64,000 bases of DNA from Nocardia uniformis NBRC 13702. Its GTDB lineage: Bacteria > Actinomycetota > Actinomycetes > Mycobacteriales > Mycobacteriaceae. The position numbers and the translations under genes were made by a program. The stretch covers positions 1-64,000 of the forward strand of contig NZ_BDCE01000007.1 of NCBI RefSeq assembly GCF_001613345.1. Direction: 5' to 3'. The notes under the pieces are model-generated. The model had not been told where the DNA came from. It saw only the letters and a program-made list of their open reading frames with translations, and made no database searches. The first letter of the stretch is position 1, and the number at the start of each line of letters is the position of its first letter. Shown one piece after another: positions 9,640 through 19,847 of the stretch.

Positions 9640-10806
9640 TCAGCGCCTGGTGGCGATAACGCAGACGATGGTCGCGGTGGCTCCGGCGAGCAGTAGGACC
9701 GCGCTCGGGGAGCTGCGGTCGACGAGCACCCCACCCAGCAGCGCACCGACGGCGAGGGTGGCTTGGAAGGATGCGGTGAACAGCACCGACGCCGCCTGCG
9801 GGGAGTTGGGAAGGGCTTCGGCGAAACAGGTTTGGGTGGCGATCGGTACCGCACCGTAGCCGAGGCCCCACACCACCAGCAGCGCGACCGCCCCGATTTC
9901 CCACCGGCCCAGTAGCGGCAGGGCCACAGTTGCGACGGTGATCAGTGCCGCCGCGTAGGCGAGGGCGCTGCGCGGTCGGTGGGCGGCCAGGGTGCCGCCC
10001 ACGAAGTTGCCGACCACACCCGCCGCCCCGTAGATCAACAGCGCGACGGTGATTGTGCGGGCGTCGATTTCGGTGACCTGCTCGAGGAAGGGGGTGATGT
10101 AGGTGTACGCACCGAAATGGGCGACGACGATGAGGACCGTTGCCAGGAGGGCGAATCGAGTGGCTGGGTGTTGGGCCGACGCGCGCAGGGAAGCGAAGCC
10201 GATCGACTCGTGAGCCGGTAGCGGCGGTAGTGCGATGAGCAGCAGGGCGAGGACTGTCGCGGCGAGAATGCCGAGCAGTACGAACGACATTCGCCAGCCG
10301 GACACACTGCCGATGAAGGTGCCCGCGGGGACACCGAGCACCGAGCCCAGCGGCACCGCCGCGAAGATCACGGAAGTGGCGCGGGCCTTCTTTTCCGGTG
10401 GGACCAGACGCGCGGCCAGACCGGCCGCGATCGACCAGTAGCCGCCGATGGTGATGCCGAGCAGGAAGCGGGATACCAGCAGCAGCCAGAACTGTGGGGC
10501 GGTCGCGGCGATCGCGTTGGCCAGCACCAGGAGCAGGGTGAAACCGCACAGCAACAGCTTCCGGTCGATCCGGGCGGCGGCGACCGTGACCAGGGGAGCG
10601 GCGACGGCGGCGATCAAGCCCGGCATGGTCATCATCAGGCCGGCCATACCGTCGGAGACGGTGAAATCGCCGCCGATCGAGGTCAAGAGGCCGATCGGCA
10701 GGATCTCGGTGGTGACGATCGAGAAGATGCCGAGGGTGACCGCGCCGACCGCGAGACCGCGCAGCAGTGGTGGTCTGGCAGTGGGGGAGACGAGTGCGGT
10801 GGACAT
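9640..10806 (-). CDS. MFS transporter, AraJ/YdhP-like exporter
   Basis: 388 residues with 12 hydrophobic segments. The family-typical loop after helix 2 (PLVTVAAARIDRKLL) and the conserved SRFLLGITIGGYWSIAAG stretch in helices 4-5 support a drug:H+ antiporter-type MFS protein related to AraJ/YdhP. The substrate cannot be read from sequence. I use ATG 10806. A GTG at 10860 would add 18 basic residues (MPSEIRRIARDAVAGL) that homologues generally lack. It is transcribed divergently from the DUF1707 gene, with 195 bp between starts, and ends next to a family A repeat. Confidence 0.85.
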   Translation of the reverse strand: MSTALVSPTARPPLLRGLAVGAVTLGIFSIVTTEILPIGLLTSIGGDFTVSDGMAGLMMTMPGLIAAVAAPLVTVAAARIDRKLLLCGFTLLLVLANAIAATAPQFWLLLVSRFLLGITIGGYWSIAAGLAARLVPPEKKARATSVIFAAVPLGSVLGVPAGTFIGSVSGWRMSFVLLGILAATVLALLLIALPPLPAHESIGFASLRASAQHPATRFALLATVLIVVAHFGAYTYITPFLEQVTEIDARTITVALLIYGAAGVVGNFVGGTLAAHRPRSALAYAAALITVATVALPLLGRWEIGAVALLVVWGLGYGAVPIATQTCFAEALPNSPQAASVLFTASFQATLAVGALLGGVLVDRSSPSAVLLLAGATATIVCVIATRR

Positions 10807-11001
10807 GGGATTCAGTCCAGCAACTGCGTCGCGTGCGATCCGGCGGATTTCCGACGGCACCGTCCGCGCCCTGCGGCAGATTGCTATCGAGCCGGGTATG
10901 ACCTGTGAGAGTTCTGTGGGAATGCTCTCGTTCGTGGCAGGGCGGGCCGGAGCGGGAATACGCTTCGGTCAACGATATTGCCGGGTTCGACGGAGATTCC
11001 T

Positions 11002-11439
11002 ATGGAACCGCAATGGTGGCCCACACCGAATTCGCGCGCGGCCGATAATGATCGTGAACGGGCCGTCGAGGCGTTGAAGGTGCATTTTCAGGCCGGACGC
11101 ATTCAGGCCGACGAGTTATCGGACCGAATAGGGTTGGCGCTCAACGCGCAAACGTTCGGAGATCTCAACCGCGCCATGGTGGATCTGCCGCCGGTCGGAC
11201 TTCCCGTCGTGCCGATCGCCGGTCCGCCGCAGCATCTCCGAAAGCGCAATGGCCTCGGTATCGCCGCGCTGCTGTGTGGCTTCTTCGGATTCTTCTGCGG
11301 TATCCCGGCCGTCCTGGGTGTCGGGCTCGGTGTCGCTTCGCTGGTGGGTGACGGTGACAGCGATGACCGCGGGTTCGCCATCGCCGGCATTGTCATGAGC
11401 ATGTTGTGGCTGGCGGCCTTCGCGATCCTGTTCACGTGA
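11002..11439 (+). CDS. DUF1707 and DUF4190 domain membrane protein
   Basis: 145 residues. Residues 10-60 match the DUF1707 pattern: a DRERAVEALKVHFQAGRI segment, then ELSDRIGLALNAQTFGDL and a VDLP end, an SHOCT-like helical module common in actinobacteria. The C-terminal half has two hydrophobic helices around a Gly-rich turn, as in DUF4190. Function is unknown; such proteins are small membrane-associated factors. Start ATG 11002 has GGAG 7 nt upstream; a TTG eight codons earlier is less likely. The stop lies 22 bp from the convergent phytase-like gene. Confidence 0.85.
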   Translation: MEPQWWPTPNSRAADNDRERAVEALKVHFQAGRIQADELSDRIGLALNAQTFGDLNRAMVDLPPVGLPVVPIAGPPQHLRKRNGLGIAALLCGFFGFFCGIPAVLGVGLGVASLVGDGDSDDRGFAIAGIVMSMLWLAAFAILFT

Positions 11440-11461
11440 AGGCCACCAGCCGACTATCCGA

Positions 11462-13027
11462 CTAGCCGATCTCGATTGTGACGGTTGTCGTTTCGGTCCG
11501 CGCGGGAAGCTTGCTGGTGTCGATCATCAGGATTTCGCCGGTGTCGGGGAGACCATTGGGCAGGGTCTTGGGCTTCAGGGTGAAGGGCGGCTGGTCGTTC
11601 GTGACGCCGTCCAGGCCGAAGTCGCTGTCATTGGCGATGTAGAGGGTGCGGCCGCCGTCGGTGGTGGCGATACCTTCGATCTTGTCGTGGCCGAAGAACT
11701 TTCCGTCGGCGTTCAATCCGGCGACGAGAGCCGCGAGATCGAGGTGCTGCTGCTTGTCGACGGGGGTGATACCCGCCTTTTGCAGCGCGGCGATACCGTC
11801 GGCGGTGGAGGTGAGGCCGACATAGGTCTCCACGCCCATCCCGCCGATCAGCAGACCGATCTTCGGGTCGTAGTGCGCGCCCGGCACCCGGGCCTGCGGG
11901 CCGATATCCGTGGCACCGGAGATATCGACGGTCCACAGCTTCTTATCGGCTTTGGGAGCCGCCTTGCCGTCGCGTTCGCCGACCACGAAGGTGGTATCGC
12001 TCAGGGCGGTGATCTCCGAGACGCCCAGCTTCGACTTCGGATTCTCCAGCGGGTACGCGAATTCCCGGACCGCCCGCGACTTCAGTTCGATGGTGACGAT
12101 GCGGGTCATGGGCACCTCGCGGGCCGATTCCAGCCCCGGGGTACGCAGACCGCTCTGGATAACGCCCACCAGGGTGGTGCCGTCCGGAGTGACGGTCAGG
12201 CCCTCCATGCCCTGGTTCGGGGTGCGCTGGGACAGTTCGGCGGGTAGGCCGTTACCGGGGGAGAGGCGTTCGATCTCGGTGCCGGTTGCGTCGAAATGCA
12301 CCAGGAACGGGCCGTATTCGTCGGAAACCCAGAAGGTGCCGTCGGGCAGCGCGACCAGACCCTCGGGATCGAGACCGTGATCGGTGGCCGGCTGGGGCGT
12401 GCCGCTCAGGTCCCGCATGGTCTCGCCGGTTTCCGCGCCGGTATCGATGACGCCGTTGAACGCGACGCCCGCGCGATTCTTCAGTTCGATGGTCGAGATC
12501 AGTTCCGCGCGATTGTCGACCAGGCGAAACCTGCCGATCTGCGGCACGAATTCCGGCATGGGGACGATCTTCTCGTTCTTGGCGGGACCGTCCACATTGG
12601 GGCCGCGGTCGGTGAGGCCGTAGAACTCACCGGGGGCGCCCGGCACCGGGGTGAGCGCGGAACCGAACGCACTGCCCTGGACCTCGACGCCGCCGAACGT
12701 GCCGAGGGCGGGAATGTCGGTGGTGAACAGGCGAACCGCGTCCGTAGTGGTGACGGTGAGCGTGTCGGTGCCGGTGTAGCCCGGCTGCGGCGTGTAGACC
12801 AGCGAACCGTCCACACCCCGAGCGAGGGTGCCGTGCTCCGGATCGGTGATGGCCACCGCCGCCGTACCGCCGGTCTTGGCGAGCAGGTCGTCGATGGTGA
12901 TCGTCAACGGGTGATCTTTACCAGCGGTGAAATCCGCGCTGTCGTCGGAGGAGCAGGCGGCCACGACGGCCAAGGTGCAGATCAGAGTGGCCGCGGTCGT
13001 GGCGCGGGCGGCATGGCGAATTCTCAC
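11462..13027 (-). CDS. Esterase-like activity of phytase family lipoprotein
   Basis: 521 residues. The signal peptide ends in a lipobox (LAVVAAC, Cys25), so the protein should be exported and lipid-anchored. Residues ~35-90 look like a short Ig/VCBS-like module (GSLVYTPQPGYTGTDTLTV). The rest carries the pattern of the phytase-like esterase beta-propeller: FYGLTDRGPNVDG, DPEGLVALPDGTFWVSDEYGPFL, GMEGLTVTPDG and KIEGIATTDGGRTLYIAND. Substrate unknown; a phosphatase or esterase role outside the membrane is family-based inference. The start is GTG 13027. It is divergent from the cutinase gene, with a strong hairpin between them. Confidence 0.82.
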   Translation of the reverse strand: MRIRHAARATTAATLICTLAVVAACSSDDSADFTAGKDHPLTITIDDLLAKTGGTAAVAITDPEHGTLARGVDGSLVYTPQPGYTGTDTLTVTTTDAVRLFTTDIPALGTFGGVEVQGSAFGSALTPVPGAPGEFYGLTDRGPNVDGPAKNEKIVPMPEFVPQIGRFRLVDNRAELISTIELKNRAGVAFNGVIDTGAETGETMRDLSGTPQPATDHGLDPEGLVALPDGTFWVSDEYGPFLVHFDATGTEIERLSPGNGLPAELSQRTPNQGMEGLTVTPDGTTLVGVIQSGLRTPGLESAREVPMTRIVTIELKSRAVREFAYPLENPKSKLGVSEITALSDTTFVVGERDGKAAPKADKKLWTVDISGATDIGPQARVPGAHYDPKIGLLIGGMGVETYVGLTSTADGIAALQKAGITPVDKQQHLDLAALVAGLNADGKFFGHDKIEGIATTDGGRTLYIANDSDFGLDGVTNDQPPFTLKPKTLPNGLPDTGEILMIDTSKLPARTETTTVTIEIG

Positions 13028-13129
13028 CAGCGTTGCCTACCGTGCCGAATCGACCGGCAGGTGGCCCTCGCCTGAACGTTCGGGGACAGCGTGTTCGATA
13101 GCACGCGGATCCTCCTGTTGTTCAGCGTC

Positions 13130-13159
13130 ACTCCCGCAAATCGGACGTTTTGCGGGAGT
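13130..13159. other. 11-bp inverted repeat in divergent gap
   Basis: ACTCCCGCAAA (13130-13140) and TTTGCGGGAGT (13149-13159) pair perfectly around TCGGACGT. The hairpin lies in the 337-bp gap (13028-13364) between the divergent lipoprotein and cutinase genes. It could be an operator, or the terminator of a small RNA; nothing else clear is seen in the gap apart from a weak CTAGG/CCTAG pair at about 13176-13196. Confidence 0.45.
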
Positions 13160-13364
13160 TGGTGAGCGGGTACGCCTAGGGGGCTTTATCCTAGTCACCG
13201 GTGTGTCGCCGATCTCGTCGGTGCGGTCGGGCTGGTGTATCCAAGAACGGGCGGGGCTACCTGCGTTAACCCGGCGTGCACCGGAGCGTCATTGGACGCA
13301 TGCACCATGATCGGGAAATCGGGACTGGATTGTCATGTCCCGGGCGGGCTTGAAGTGGAGCAGT

Positions 13365-14261
13365 ATGCGGTTGAAGAAGATTGTCGCCGCTGCGGGGGCA
13401 GCGGCGAGCGTGTTGTCCGGCGTCGTGCTCGGTGGAAGTGGTTCCGCGATAGCGGATCCGGGCTGCCCGAGCCTCTATGTGGTTGCGGTTCCGGGTACCT
13501 GGGAGACCGGGTATGAGAAGGGCGTACAGCCCGGCATGTTGACCGGCGTAACCCGTGGTCTGCCCGCGAAGGTGGATTACGTCACCTACGCGGCGACCGC
13601 CTTCCCCTGGGAGGGCAATGTGTACGGGGCCTCCAAGAAGGAGGCCACCGATAATGCTCGCAATCTGGTGCGCGCCATGGCGTCCCGGTGCGGCGCGACC
13701 AAGATCGCGTTGGTCGGCTACAGCCAGGGTGCGGATGCGGCCGGTGATCTGGCCTCGGAGATCGGCAGCGGTCTCGGACCCGTCTCGCCGGATCGCCTCG
13801 CGGGTGTCGGACTGATCTCCGATCCGCGGCGTTCCATCGGCGATGTTCAGGTCGGCCCGCCCGCCCCGGGCGCCGGCGCGGGCGGCCCTCGGGTCGGCGG
13901 CTTCGGGTTCATCAGTGATCGGGTGCGCACCATTTGCGCCATCGGTGATCTGTACTGCTCGACCGAGGAAACCGATTTCGTCACCCGTTTCGCGGGTTTC
14001 CTCGCCCAGACCTCCAACCCCACCCCCACCAGCATTTGGCGGTACCAGTTGGAACTGGGCGCCATCATGACCGACCTGATGTCGCACGGCGGCCTGCCCG
14101 CGCTGCAGTCGCAGCTCACCGAGGACGCCAATCAGCAGCGCGCCAAGCAGCTGGAGAAGTTCTACGGCTCGGGCACGCACCACCTGTACGGCAGCTACCC
14201 GGTCGGCGGCGGCCAGACGGCCATCAGCTGGATGCACAACTGGATCGCGGGCATGGCGTAG
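13365..14261 (+). CDS. Secreted cutinase-family esterase
   Basis: 298 residues. A signal peptide (to about Ala30) precedes DPGCPSLYVVAVPGTWE, the usual cutinase opening. The nucleophile is Ser120 in GYSQG and the acid is Asp195 in CAIGDLYC, whose Cys residues probably pair. His272 or His273 is the likely third member. The family hydrolyses esters of cutin, lipids or polyesters; in mycobacteria similar proteins (Culp) act at the envelope. A Gly/Pro/Ala-rich loop (about 165-180) is an insertion. Start ATG 13365 has GTGGAG upstream, better than ATG 13335. A 13-bp hairpin terminates it. Confidence 0.9.
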   Translation: MRLKKIVAAAGAAASVLSGVVLGGSGSAIADPGCPSLYVVAVPGTWETGYEKGVQPGMLTGVTRGLPAKVDYVTYAATAFPWEGNVYGASKKEATDNARNLVRAMASRCGATKIALVGYSQGADAAGDLASEIGSGLGPVSPDRLAGVGLISDPRRSIGDVQVGPPAPGAGAGGPRVGGFGFISDRVRTICAIGDLYCSTEETDFVTRFAGFLAQTSNPTPTSIWRYQLELGAIMTDLMSHGGLPALQSQLTEDANQQRAKQLEKFYGSGTHHLYGSYPVGGGQTAISWMHNWIAGMA

Positions 14262-14280
14262 GCACAGGCTCTGTGATCTC

Positions 14281-14310
14281 GAAGGCCGCTCCCTGACGGG
14301 AGCGGCCTTC
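14281..14310. terminator. Bidirectional hairpin terminator
   Basis: GAAGGCCGCTCCC (14281-14293) pairs perfectly with 14298-14310 around TGAC. There is no U-tract. It separates the convergent cutinase and histidine phosphatase genes. Confidence 0.8.
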
Positions 14311-14330
14311 GCTGTGAAATGGGGTTATGC

Positions 14331-14942
14331 CTAGGAGCGGAGGCTGCGGGGGAGGAGGTCCCAGACGTGGGCGTTCTCATTGATGGTGGCGGCGGTGCGG
14401 CGGCCGGTGCGGGAGAACAGGATTCGGGTGACCGAGCAGTAGTCGATCGGGAAGGTGAGGGGGCGGTCGAGGCCCAGGACGTCCTGGAGGAGGACGTTGA
14501 TTACGCCGCCGTGGGCGAAGGCGACCACGGTATCGGCCGGGTCGGTGGCGGTGACAATGTTGTCCACCGCGGCCAGGACGCGGGCGCGGAAGGCGTCGCC
14601 GTCGATTTGTTCGGGTAGGTGTCCGGCCTTGATGCGGTCGTAGACCTCCTGGAATTCGCGCTGGGCGTCCTCGATGGGGATGTAGACCGGGAGGTCGCGG
14701 TCGTATTCGGCGAGGCCGTCGAAGAGGTCGATCTCCAGGCCCAGCTTCTCCGCCGTCGGACGCGCCGTCGCCCGCGCGCGCAGCTGCGGGCTGCTCACCA
14801 CCCGCGTAATCCGATGCGGTGCGAGCACACCCGGCACGCGCCCGGCCTGCTGCACGCCGATCTCGGTGAGGTCGGGATCGGCCGGGGCGGAGGTGCCGAG
14901 AATGCGCTGCGGCTGGGCATGGCGGACGAGGATCAACTGCAC
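14331..14942 (-). CDS. Histidine phosphatase family protein
   Basis: About 203 residues. The phosphohistidine motif LVRHAQP opens the protein and the second catalytic His is in AFAHGGV. It belongs to the phosphoglycerate mutase/acid phosphatase superfamily; the substrate cannot be assigned. I choose GTG 14942 because the family starts directly with xLILVRHA; GTG 14960 would add six residues, and neither has a strong ribosome-binding site. lysX starts upstream but ends 54 bp away on the same strand, so co-transcription is possible. Confidence 0.85.
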   Translation of the reverse strand: MQLILVRHAQPQRILGTSAPADPDLTEIGVQQAGRVPGVLAPHRITRVVSSPQLRARATARPTAEKLGLEIDLFDGLAEYDRDLPVYIPIEDAQREFQEVYDRIKAGHLPEQIDGDAFRARVLAAVDNIVTATDPADTVVAFAHGGVINVLLQDVLGLDRPLTFPIDYCSVTRILFSRTGRRTAATINENAHVWDLLPRSLRS

Positions 14943-14995
14943 GCCACCACTGTGCCGCACGCGGTGGGGGCGGCACAGCCGGGGTGGGGCCGGGC

Positions 14996-17900
14996 TTACT
15001 GTGCGGTACGGGGCTTCACGAGCGGGAACGGCAGGGTTTCGCGAATGCTGCGACCGGTGAGCAGCATGACCACGCGATCCACCCCGACACCGAGTCCGCC
15101 GGTGGGCGGCATGGCGTGTTCGAGGGCCTGGAGGAAGTCCTCGTCCAGTTCCATGGCCTCCGGGTCGCCGCCCGCCGACAGCATGGACTGCTCGGTGAGC
15201 CGTTTGCGCTGTTCGATGGGATCGGTCAATTCGCTGTAGGCGGTACCCAATTCGACACCCCAGGCCACCAGATCCCAGCGTTCGGTGACACCGGGTACAT
15301 GCCGGTGGGCGCGGGTCAGCGGCGACACCGAGGTGGGGAAGTCGATATAGAAGGTGGGTTCCTCGGTCTTGGACTCCACCAGGTGCTCATACAGCTCCAG
15401 CACGAGTTGTCCCTCGTCCCAACCGATCTGGAACGGCACCCCGGCCTTGTCGCACAGGATGCGCAGCCGCTCCACATCCAGATCCGGCGTAACGGTTTCG
15501 CCCAGCGCCTCCGAGATCGCGCCGTGCACCGTCTTCACCGCCCAGTCCCCGGAGATATCCACCTCGACGAGCTCCGCGTCGGGTCCGGGCCGCAGCGCCA
15601 CCATCTTCCCATTGGCCGCCACCGCCGCCGCCTGAATGAGCTGACGGCAGGCGTGCATCATGCGCTCGTAATCACTGTGTGCCTCATAGACTTCCAGCAC
15701 GGTGAACTCGGGATTGTGGCTGTAGTCCACACCTTCGTTGCGGAAGACCCGACCGAGTTCGAACACCTTCTCCATACCGCCGACGCACAACCGCTTCAGG
15801 TACAGCTCCGGCGCGATGCGCAGATACAGGTCCAGGTCGTAGGCATTGATATGGGTGGTGAACGGGGTGGCGTTCGCGCCGCCGTGAACCTGTTGCAGCA
15901 CCGGGGTTTCCACCTCCAGGAAGCCCCAGCCGTTCAGGGTGTCGCGCAGCGACCGCATCACCGCACTGCGCTTCTTCAGCAGATCCCGGGCCTCGGTATT
16001 GATGGCCATGTCCACGTACCGTTGCCGCACCCGGGCTTCCGGATCGGCCAGACCCTTCCACTTATCGGGCAGCGGGTGCAGGCATTTGCCGATCATCCGC
16101 CAGTCCTGCGCCAGCAGCGACAGTTCGCCGCGGCGGCTGCGGCCGATCTGCCCGCTCACCTCGATAAGGTCACCGAGATCGAAGAATTCGTCGAAGGCGG
16201 CGGCCCGTTCGGAGCCGACCCGGCCGCGGTCGATCATCAACTGGATCTCACCGGACCAGTCCCGTAGCAGCGCGAAGACCACCCCGCCGTAGTCGCGAAT
16301 CCGCAAGAGCCGTCCGCACACTCGCACCGTGGTGCCCTGGGGTGAGCGGCGTGCCGCGTCGATGGTGTGGGTGGGCGGATAGGCCACCGGATACCCGTCG
16401 ATACCCAGCGCCGCCATGCGCTCGAGCTTGTCCATCCGCACGCGCACCTGTTCGGGGCGGCGCGGCCCCTGATCCGCGGTATCGCGCTCGGCCACATCGG
16501 GGGTGCTGCCGTCGGCGTGCAGTCCGGACATGGTGTCCGGTACCGACGGTTGCAGACCAGTGTGCGTGGAGGCGTCGGGAGTTTTGCCGATACGCGGTAG
16601 GAAGCCCTCGGCGAGCGCGCTGGCCAGCGCCACCCGCGGCAGCTGGCGTCGGTCCTCGAACATGGAGAAGCGCGGCACCCAGACGGGCTGATACTTCACA
16701 TTCGACCGGTACAGCGCCTCCAACTGCCACCAGCGGGAGAAGAACATGAGCACACTGCGCCACAGCCGCAGTACGGGTCCCGCGCCGATTCGGCCGCCCT
16801 CCTCGAACACCGCTCGGAAGACCGCGAAATTCAGCGAGATCCGGGTAATGCCGTACTGCTCGGAGTTCAGTGCCAGCTGCGAGATCATCAGTTCCATGAT
16901 CCCGTTGGGGCCCTTGGGGTCTCGGCGCATGAGATCCAGTGACACGCCGGTGCGGCCCCACGGGATCAGCGACAGCATGCCGAGCACCCGGCCCTCGGAG
17001 ACGGCGGCCTCGGTGGGGGCCCGGCCATTGCCGGAGCGCAGCGGTTCCACCGCCTCGACCAGCAGGCAGTCGCCGTCGAGCGGATCGCCCAGGCGGCCCA
17101 GGGCCATGGAGAAACCACGTTCGGTTTCGGTATCGCGCCAGGTGTCGGCGCGCGCGATGGTCGCCCGCATCTCGTCCGGCGAGAGTTCCGAATGGCGGCG
17201 CACCCGCACGACGACGCCGTGTTTGCGCAAACGGTTCGCCGCCTGCCGCACCTGTTTCATATCCGGTCCGGCCAGCGAGAAGGTGCGGGTCTCCAGAATG
17301 GCCTCGTCGCCCAACCGCAGCGCTGACAGTCCGGCCCGCCGGTAGGCCGTCGCGCCCGCCTCACTCGCGCCCATTACCGCCGGGGCCCAGCCGTACTTAT
17401 CGCACATCCGCAGCCAGGCGTCGATGGCGTGCGGCCATGCCTGCTGCGCACCGATCGGATCACCGGAGGCCAGGCACACACCCAGTTCGACGCGATAGGT
17501 GAGTGCGGCTTTACCGCTGGGCGCGAACACCACCGCCTTATCGCGGCGGGTGGCGAAGTAGCCGAGCGAATCCTCCACATCGGAGCTCTTCAGCAGTCCG
17601 CGCAGCGCCGATTCGTCGATTCCGGTGAGCGCGTTGGCCGCTCGCTGCGACCGGAACAGGACGACCACCGCCGCCACCAGGGCCGCCGCGCCGAACAGGC
17701 CGAGCAGCAGGTTCACGAAATGTGGTGGATGCCCGTCGAAATTCTCATTGCTCACCAGAATGGTGGCGGTGACCCGCGATACGGACCACAGCGGTCGCTG
17801 CACACCGCCCGGCAGACTGCCCGGGAACAGTTCCACCAGGCCCCAGCCGACCACACAGCCGAGTGCCAGACCACCGGCCAGCACGCCCAGCGCGCGCCGC

Positions 17901-18373
17901 GCCGCGCCGCTGCGCACCCGGGTATAGAACTCCGGCCAGGCCGCGATCAGGACGGCGATGACGGTGCAGTGCACGATCAGTGCCGCCAGGGCGTGGTAAT
18001 CGCGCTCCCCGATGAAGTCCAGCCAATTCGCCAGCGCGTACACCGCCATGTAGCCGACCAGCACCCACCACGCTATGCGTTTGCGGCTGGCCGTCGCGCC
18101 CGCCAGCAGCCCGACCATGAGCGCCCAGACGAGACTCGTGTCGGGGGCATCGAAGTAGTAGATGTCGATGTAGTGCCGCAGCCCGGATGTCAGATAGCGC
18201 AGGCCGGGCGAAATACTCCACAGCCCACAGAACACGGCGAACACGCCCAGTACGAACCCGGTGATATGTGGCACCTCACCGAACCGGCCGTGCCCGCGGT
18301 GCGGAACTTCCGGTGACCGCGCATCAGGTCTGTGCTCGGTGTCCTGGTGTTGCCGGTCCTGCGTCGAAGTCAC
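14996..18373 (-). CDS. lysX: Bifunctional lysylphosphatidylglycerol synthetase / lysyl-tRNA synthetase
   Basis: 1125 residues in two parts. The N-terminal half has about six membrane helices (40-240) and a DUF2156/MprF-like transferase domain (about 275-590, with [15 protein letters not shown]). The C-terminal half (about 640-1125) is a class II lysyl-tRNA synthetase: an OB fold ([15 protein letters not shown]), motif 2 ([17 protein letters not shown]) and motif 3 ([13 protein letters not shown]). In mycobacteria LysX charges tRNA and moves lysine to phosphatidylglycerol, giving resistance to cationic peptides. This fusion is typical of mycolic-acid actinobacteria. Start is GTG 18373. It is divergent from the S4 gene. 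Confidence 0.96.
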   Translation of the reverse strand: MTSTQDRQHQDTEHRPDARSPEVPHRGHGRFGEVPHITGFVLGVFAVFCGLWSISPGLRYLTSGLRHYIDIYYFDAPDTSLVWALMVGLLAGATASRKRIAWWVLVGYMAVYALANWLDFIGERDYHALAALIVHCTVIAVLIAAWPEFYTRVRSGAARRALGVLAGGLALGCVVGWGLVELFPGSLPGGVQRPLWSVSRVTATILVSNENFDGHPPHFVNLLLGLFGAAALVAAVVVLFRSQRAANALTGIDESALRGLLKSSDVEDSLGYFATRRDKAVVFAPSGKAALTYRVELGVCLASGDPIGAQQAWPHAIDAWLRMCDKYGWAPAVMGASEAGATAYRRAGLSALRLGDEAILETRTFSLAGPDMKQVRQAANRLRKHGVVVRVRRHSELSPDEMRATIARADTWRDTETERGFSMALGRLGDPLDGDCLLVEAVEPLRSGNGRAPTEAAVSEGRVLGMLSLIPWGRTGVSLDLMRRDPKGPNGIMELMISQLALNSEQYGITRISLNFAVFRAVFEEGGRIGAGPVLRLWRSVLMFFSRWWQLEALYRSNVKYQPVWVPRFSMFEDRRQLPRVALASALAEGFLPRIGKTPDASTHTGLQPSVPDTMSGLHADGSTPDVAERDTADQGPRRPEQVRVRMDKLERMAALGIDGYPVAYPPTHTIDAARRSPQGTTVRVCGRLLRIRDYGGVVFALLRDWSGEIQLMIDRGRVGSERAAAFDEFFDLGDLIEVSGQIGRSRRGELSLLAQDWRMIGKCLHPLPDKWKGLADPEARVRQRYVDMAINTEARDLLKKRSAVMRSLRDTLNGWGFLEVETPVLQQVHGGANATPFTTHINAYDLDLYLRIAPELYLKRLCVGGMEKVFELGRVFRNEGVDYSHNPEFTVLEVYEAHSDYERMMHACRQLIQAAAVAANGKMVALRPGPDAELVEVDISGDWAVKTVHGAISEALGETVTPDLDVERLRILCDKAGVPFQIGWDEGQLVLELYEHLVESKTEEPTFYIDFPTSVSPLTRAHRHVPGVTERWDLVAWGVELGTAYSELTDPIEQRKRLTEQSMLSAGGDPEAMELDEDFLQALEHAMPPTGGLGVGVDRVVMLLTGRSIRETLPFPLVKPRTAQ

Positions 18374-18508
18374 CGCACCAGTGTGTCCTGTACGAGGCGC
18401 TCCTGTGGAGAAGGGCGGTCATCCGTGTCTTGTGAACCGCATCCGAACACCCGGTAGCGAAGCTGGGGCAAATTTGGAACAGGAGGTCCGACGGGTGAGG
18501 ATGGACCC

Positions 18509-18730
18509 ATGGCCGATCCATTCGATGTGCCGATCTCGGATGAAGTCATTCGACTCGGCCAATTCCTGAAGCTCGCGAACCTCATCGATTCCGGTGCGGA
18601 GGCCAAGACGGTCATCGCCGAGGGCCTCGTCCGGGTGAACGACGAGGTCGAGTTGCGGCGCGGCCGTCAGCTGTCGGCGGGTGACGTGGTCACGCTCGCC
18701 GGGCACCGGGCCCGGGTCGCGAACGGCTGA
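18509..18730 (+). CDS. Small S4-domain RNA-binding protein
   Basis: 73 residues, almost entirely one S4 domain: IRLGQFLKLANLIDSGAEAK, then VIAEGLVRVNDEVELRRGRQ and GDVVTLAG. It resembles the YbcJ/RqcP-like stand-alone S4 proteins that bind structured RNA or stalled ribosomes; the exact target is unknown. The divergent lysX start lies 135 bp upstream, and the gene ends 16 bp from rraA, which converges on it. Confidence 0.88.
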   Translation: MADPFDVPISDEVIRLGQFLKLANLIDSGAEAKTVIAEGLVRVNDEVELRRGRQLSAGDVVTLAGHRARVANG

Positions 18731-18746
18731 CGGCCGTAACCGGTAG

Positions 18747-19232
18747 CTAGCTCTCGGCGCGCACCACGACACCGTCGTGGTCGCTGTAGAGCATGTCGCC
18801 CGGTACGAAGGTGACGCCGCCGAATTCGACCGGCACATCCTTATCGCCGGATCCGGTCTGGGTGCTCTTGCGCGGGTTGGTTCCCAGCGCCTTGACGCCG
18901 ATATCGAGGGTGCGCAGGATGGCCGAATCGCGCACAGCCCCATTGACGATGACACCGGCCCAGCCGTTGTCCACGCCACGGCCCGCGATAATGTCGCCGA
19001 CCAGTGCGGTGTGCACGCTCGCACCGCCGTCGACGACCAGCACCCGGCCCTCGCCCGGTTCGCTGAGTGTCTGCTTGACCAGCAGGTTGTCCTGGAAGCA
19101 GCGGATGGTCACAATGCGTCCGGCGAAGGCTTCGCGCCCGCCGAACTGGGTGAACTGGGTATCGCAGCTGCGGATCTCGGGGCCGATCTCATCGGCTAGG
19201 TCAGCGGTGGCAACATTCGCGGAATCGGTCAC
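18747..19232 (-). CDS. rraA: RraA family protein
   Basis: 161 residues, the normal length for RraA. The fold's markers are visible: [19 protein letters not shown], then [14 protein letters not shown] and [12 protein letters not shown], ending DHDGVVV. In E. coli RraA binds and inhibits RNase E; related proteins are 4-hydroxy-4-methyl-2-oxoglutarate aldolases, and the NGAVRD arginine/aspartate pair belongs to that metal site. In actinobacteria the role is not settled. The start is GTG/ATG-type at 19232 with a divergent neighbour beyond it; no operon partner is evident. Confidence 0.9.
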   Translation of the reverse strand: MTDSANVATADLADEIGPEIRSCDTQFTQFGGREAFAGRIVTIRCFQDNLLVKQTLSEPGEGRVLVVDGGASVHTALVGDIIAGRGVDNGWAGVIVNGAVRDSAILRTLDIGVKALGTNPRKSTQTGSGDKDVPVEFGGVTFVPGDMLYSDHDGVVVRAES

Positions 19233-19326
19233 GAGGGCTATTTTGCCTCTCGGTTACTCGCGAGTATCCACGGCCCCGGAAGTTGGACGGGGTCGGCTTC
19301 GTCGGCGACCGTCCGGGTTGGCGGAA

Positions 19327-19788
19327 TCAGGCGTTGGCGTCGGCGGAGTGGAATTCGGCGATCTGGGTGATCAGATTATTGGTCGAGCTCTTGACGGCGA
19401 GCTTCACGAACGGCTCGATGGTCTTGCCCAGCAGCTTGCCGGCGATCCCGCCCGGCACCTTGTAATCGACGATGGCGTCGACGGTGCTGGAGTTCGCGTC
19501 CTTGGCGTGGAACAGGAAGGTGGATTCGATTTCGAAGCCCTTGATGGATTTCACGCCGATGGCGAAATTCTCTTCGTGGCGGACGATCTCGATACGCGAA
19601 TGCAGGGTGATGGGGCCGAGCTGAATGGTGCCGTCGAAGGTCGCTCCGACACCTTCGGTCTGCTCGGTGGTCGGGGTGAACTCGCTGATCTCATTGATGA
19701 ATCGCGGCAGGTTGCGGTAGTCGTTCACATAGGCGAACGCGGATTCGGCCGGGGCGGCGCAGTCGGCGATGATCTTGACTTCGGTCAT
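19327..19788 (-). CDS. SRPBCC family protein
   Basis: 153 residues with the START/polyketide-cyclase pattern: a first strand with VKIIADCAAPAESAFAYVND, the helix NLPRFINEISEF, a central ESTFLFHAKDA strand pair, and a long C-terminal helix. Such proteins bind hydrophobic ligands in a cavity; in mycobacteria and relatives many are of unknown role. The start is ATG 19788. The open frame extends much further upstream, but the extra part is the antisense image of copD and has no coding sense. It lies 59 bp downstream of copD on the same strand. Confidence 0.85.
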   Translation of the reverse strand: MTEVKIIADCAAPAESAFAYVNDYRNLPRFINEISEFTPTTEQTEGVGATFDGTIQLGPITLHSRIEIVRHEENFAIGVKSIKGFEIESTFLFHAKDANSSTVDAIVDYKVPGGIAGKLLGKTIEPFVKLAVKSSTNNLITQIAEFHSADANA

Positions 19789-19847
19789 GGGCTCGACTGT
19801 AACGTGTTCTAGTTTTGCGCGCAGGGTGGCAATAGCCACACCCATTC

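Noticed and set aside
14984..16267. 427-codon open frame on the plus strand
   Set aside because: Antisense to the synthetase half of lysX; no ribosome-binding site and no recognisable domain.
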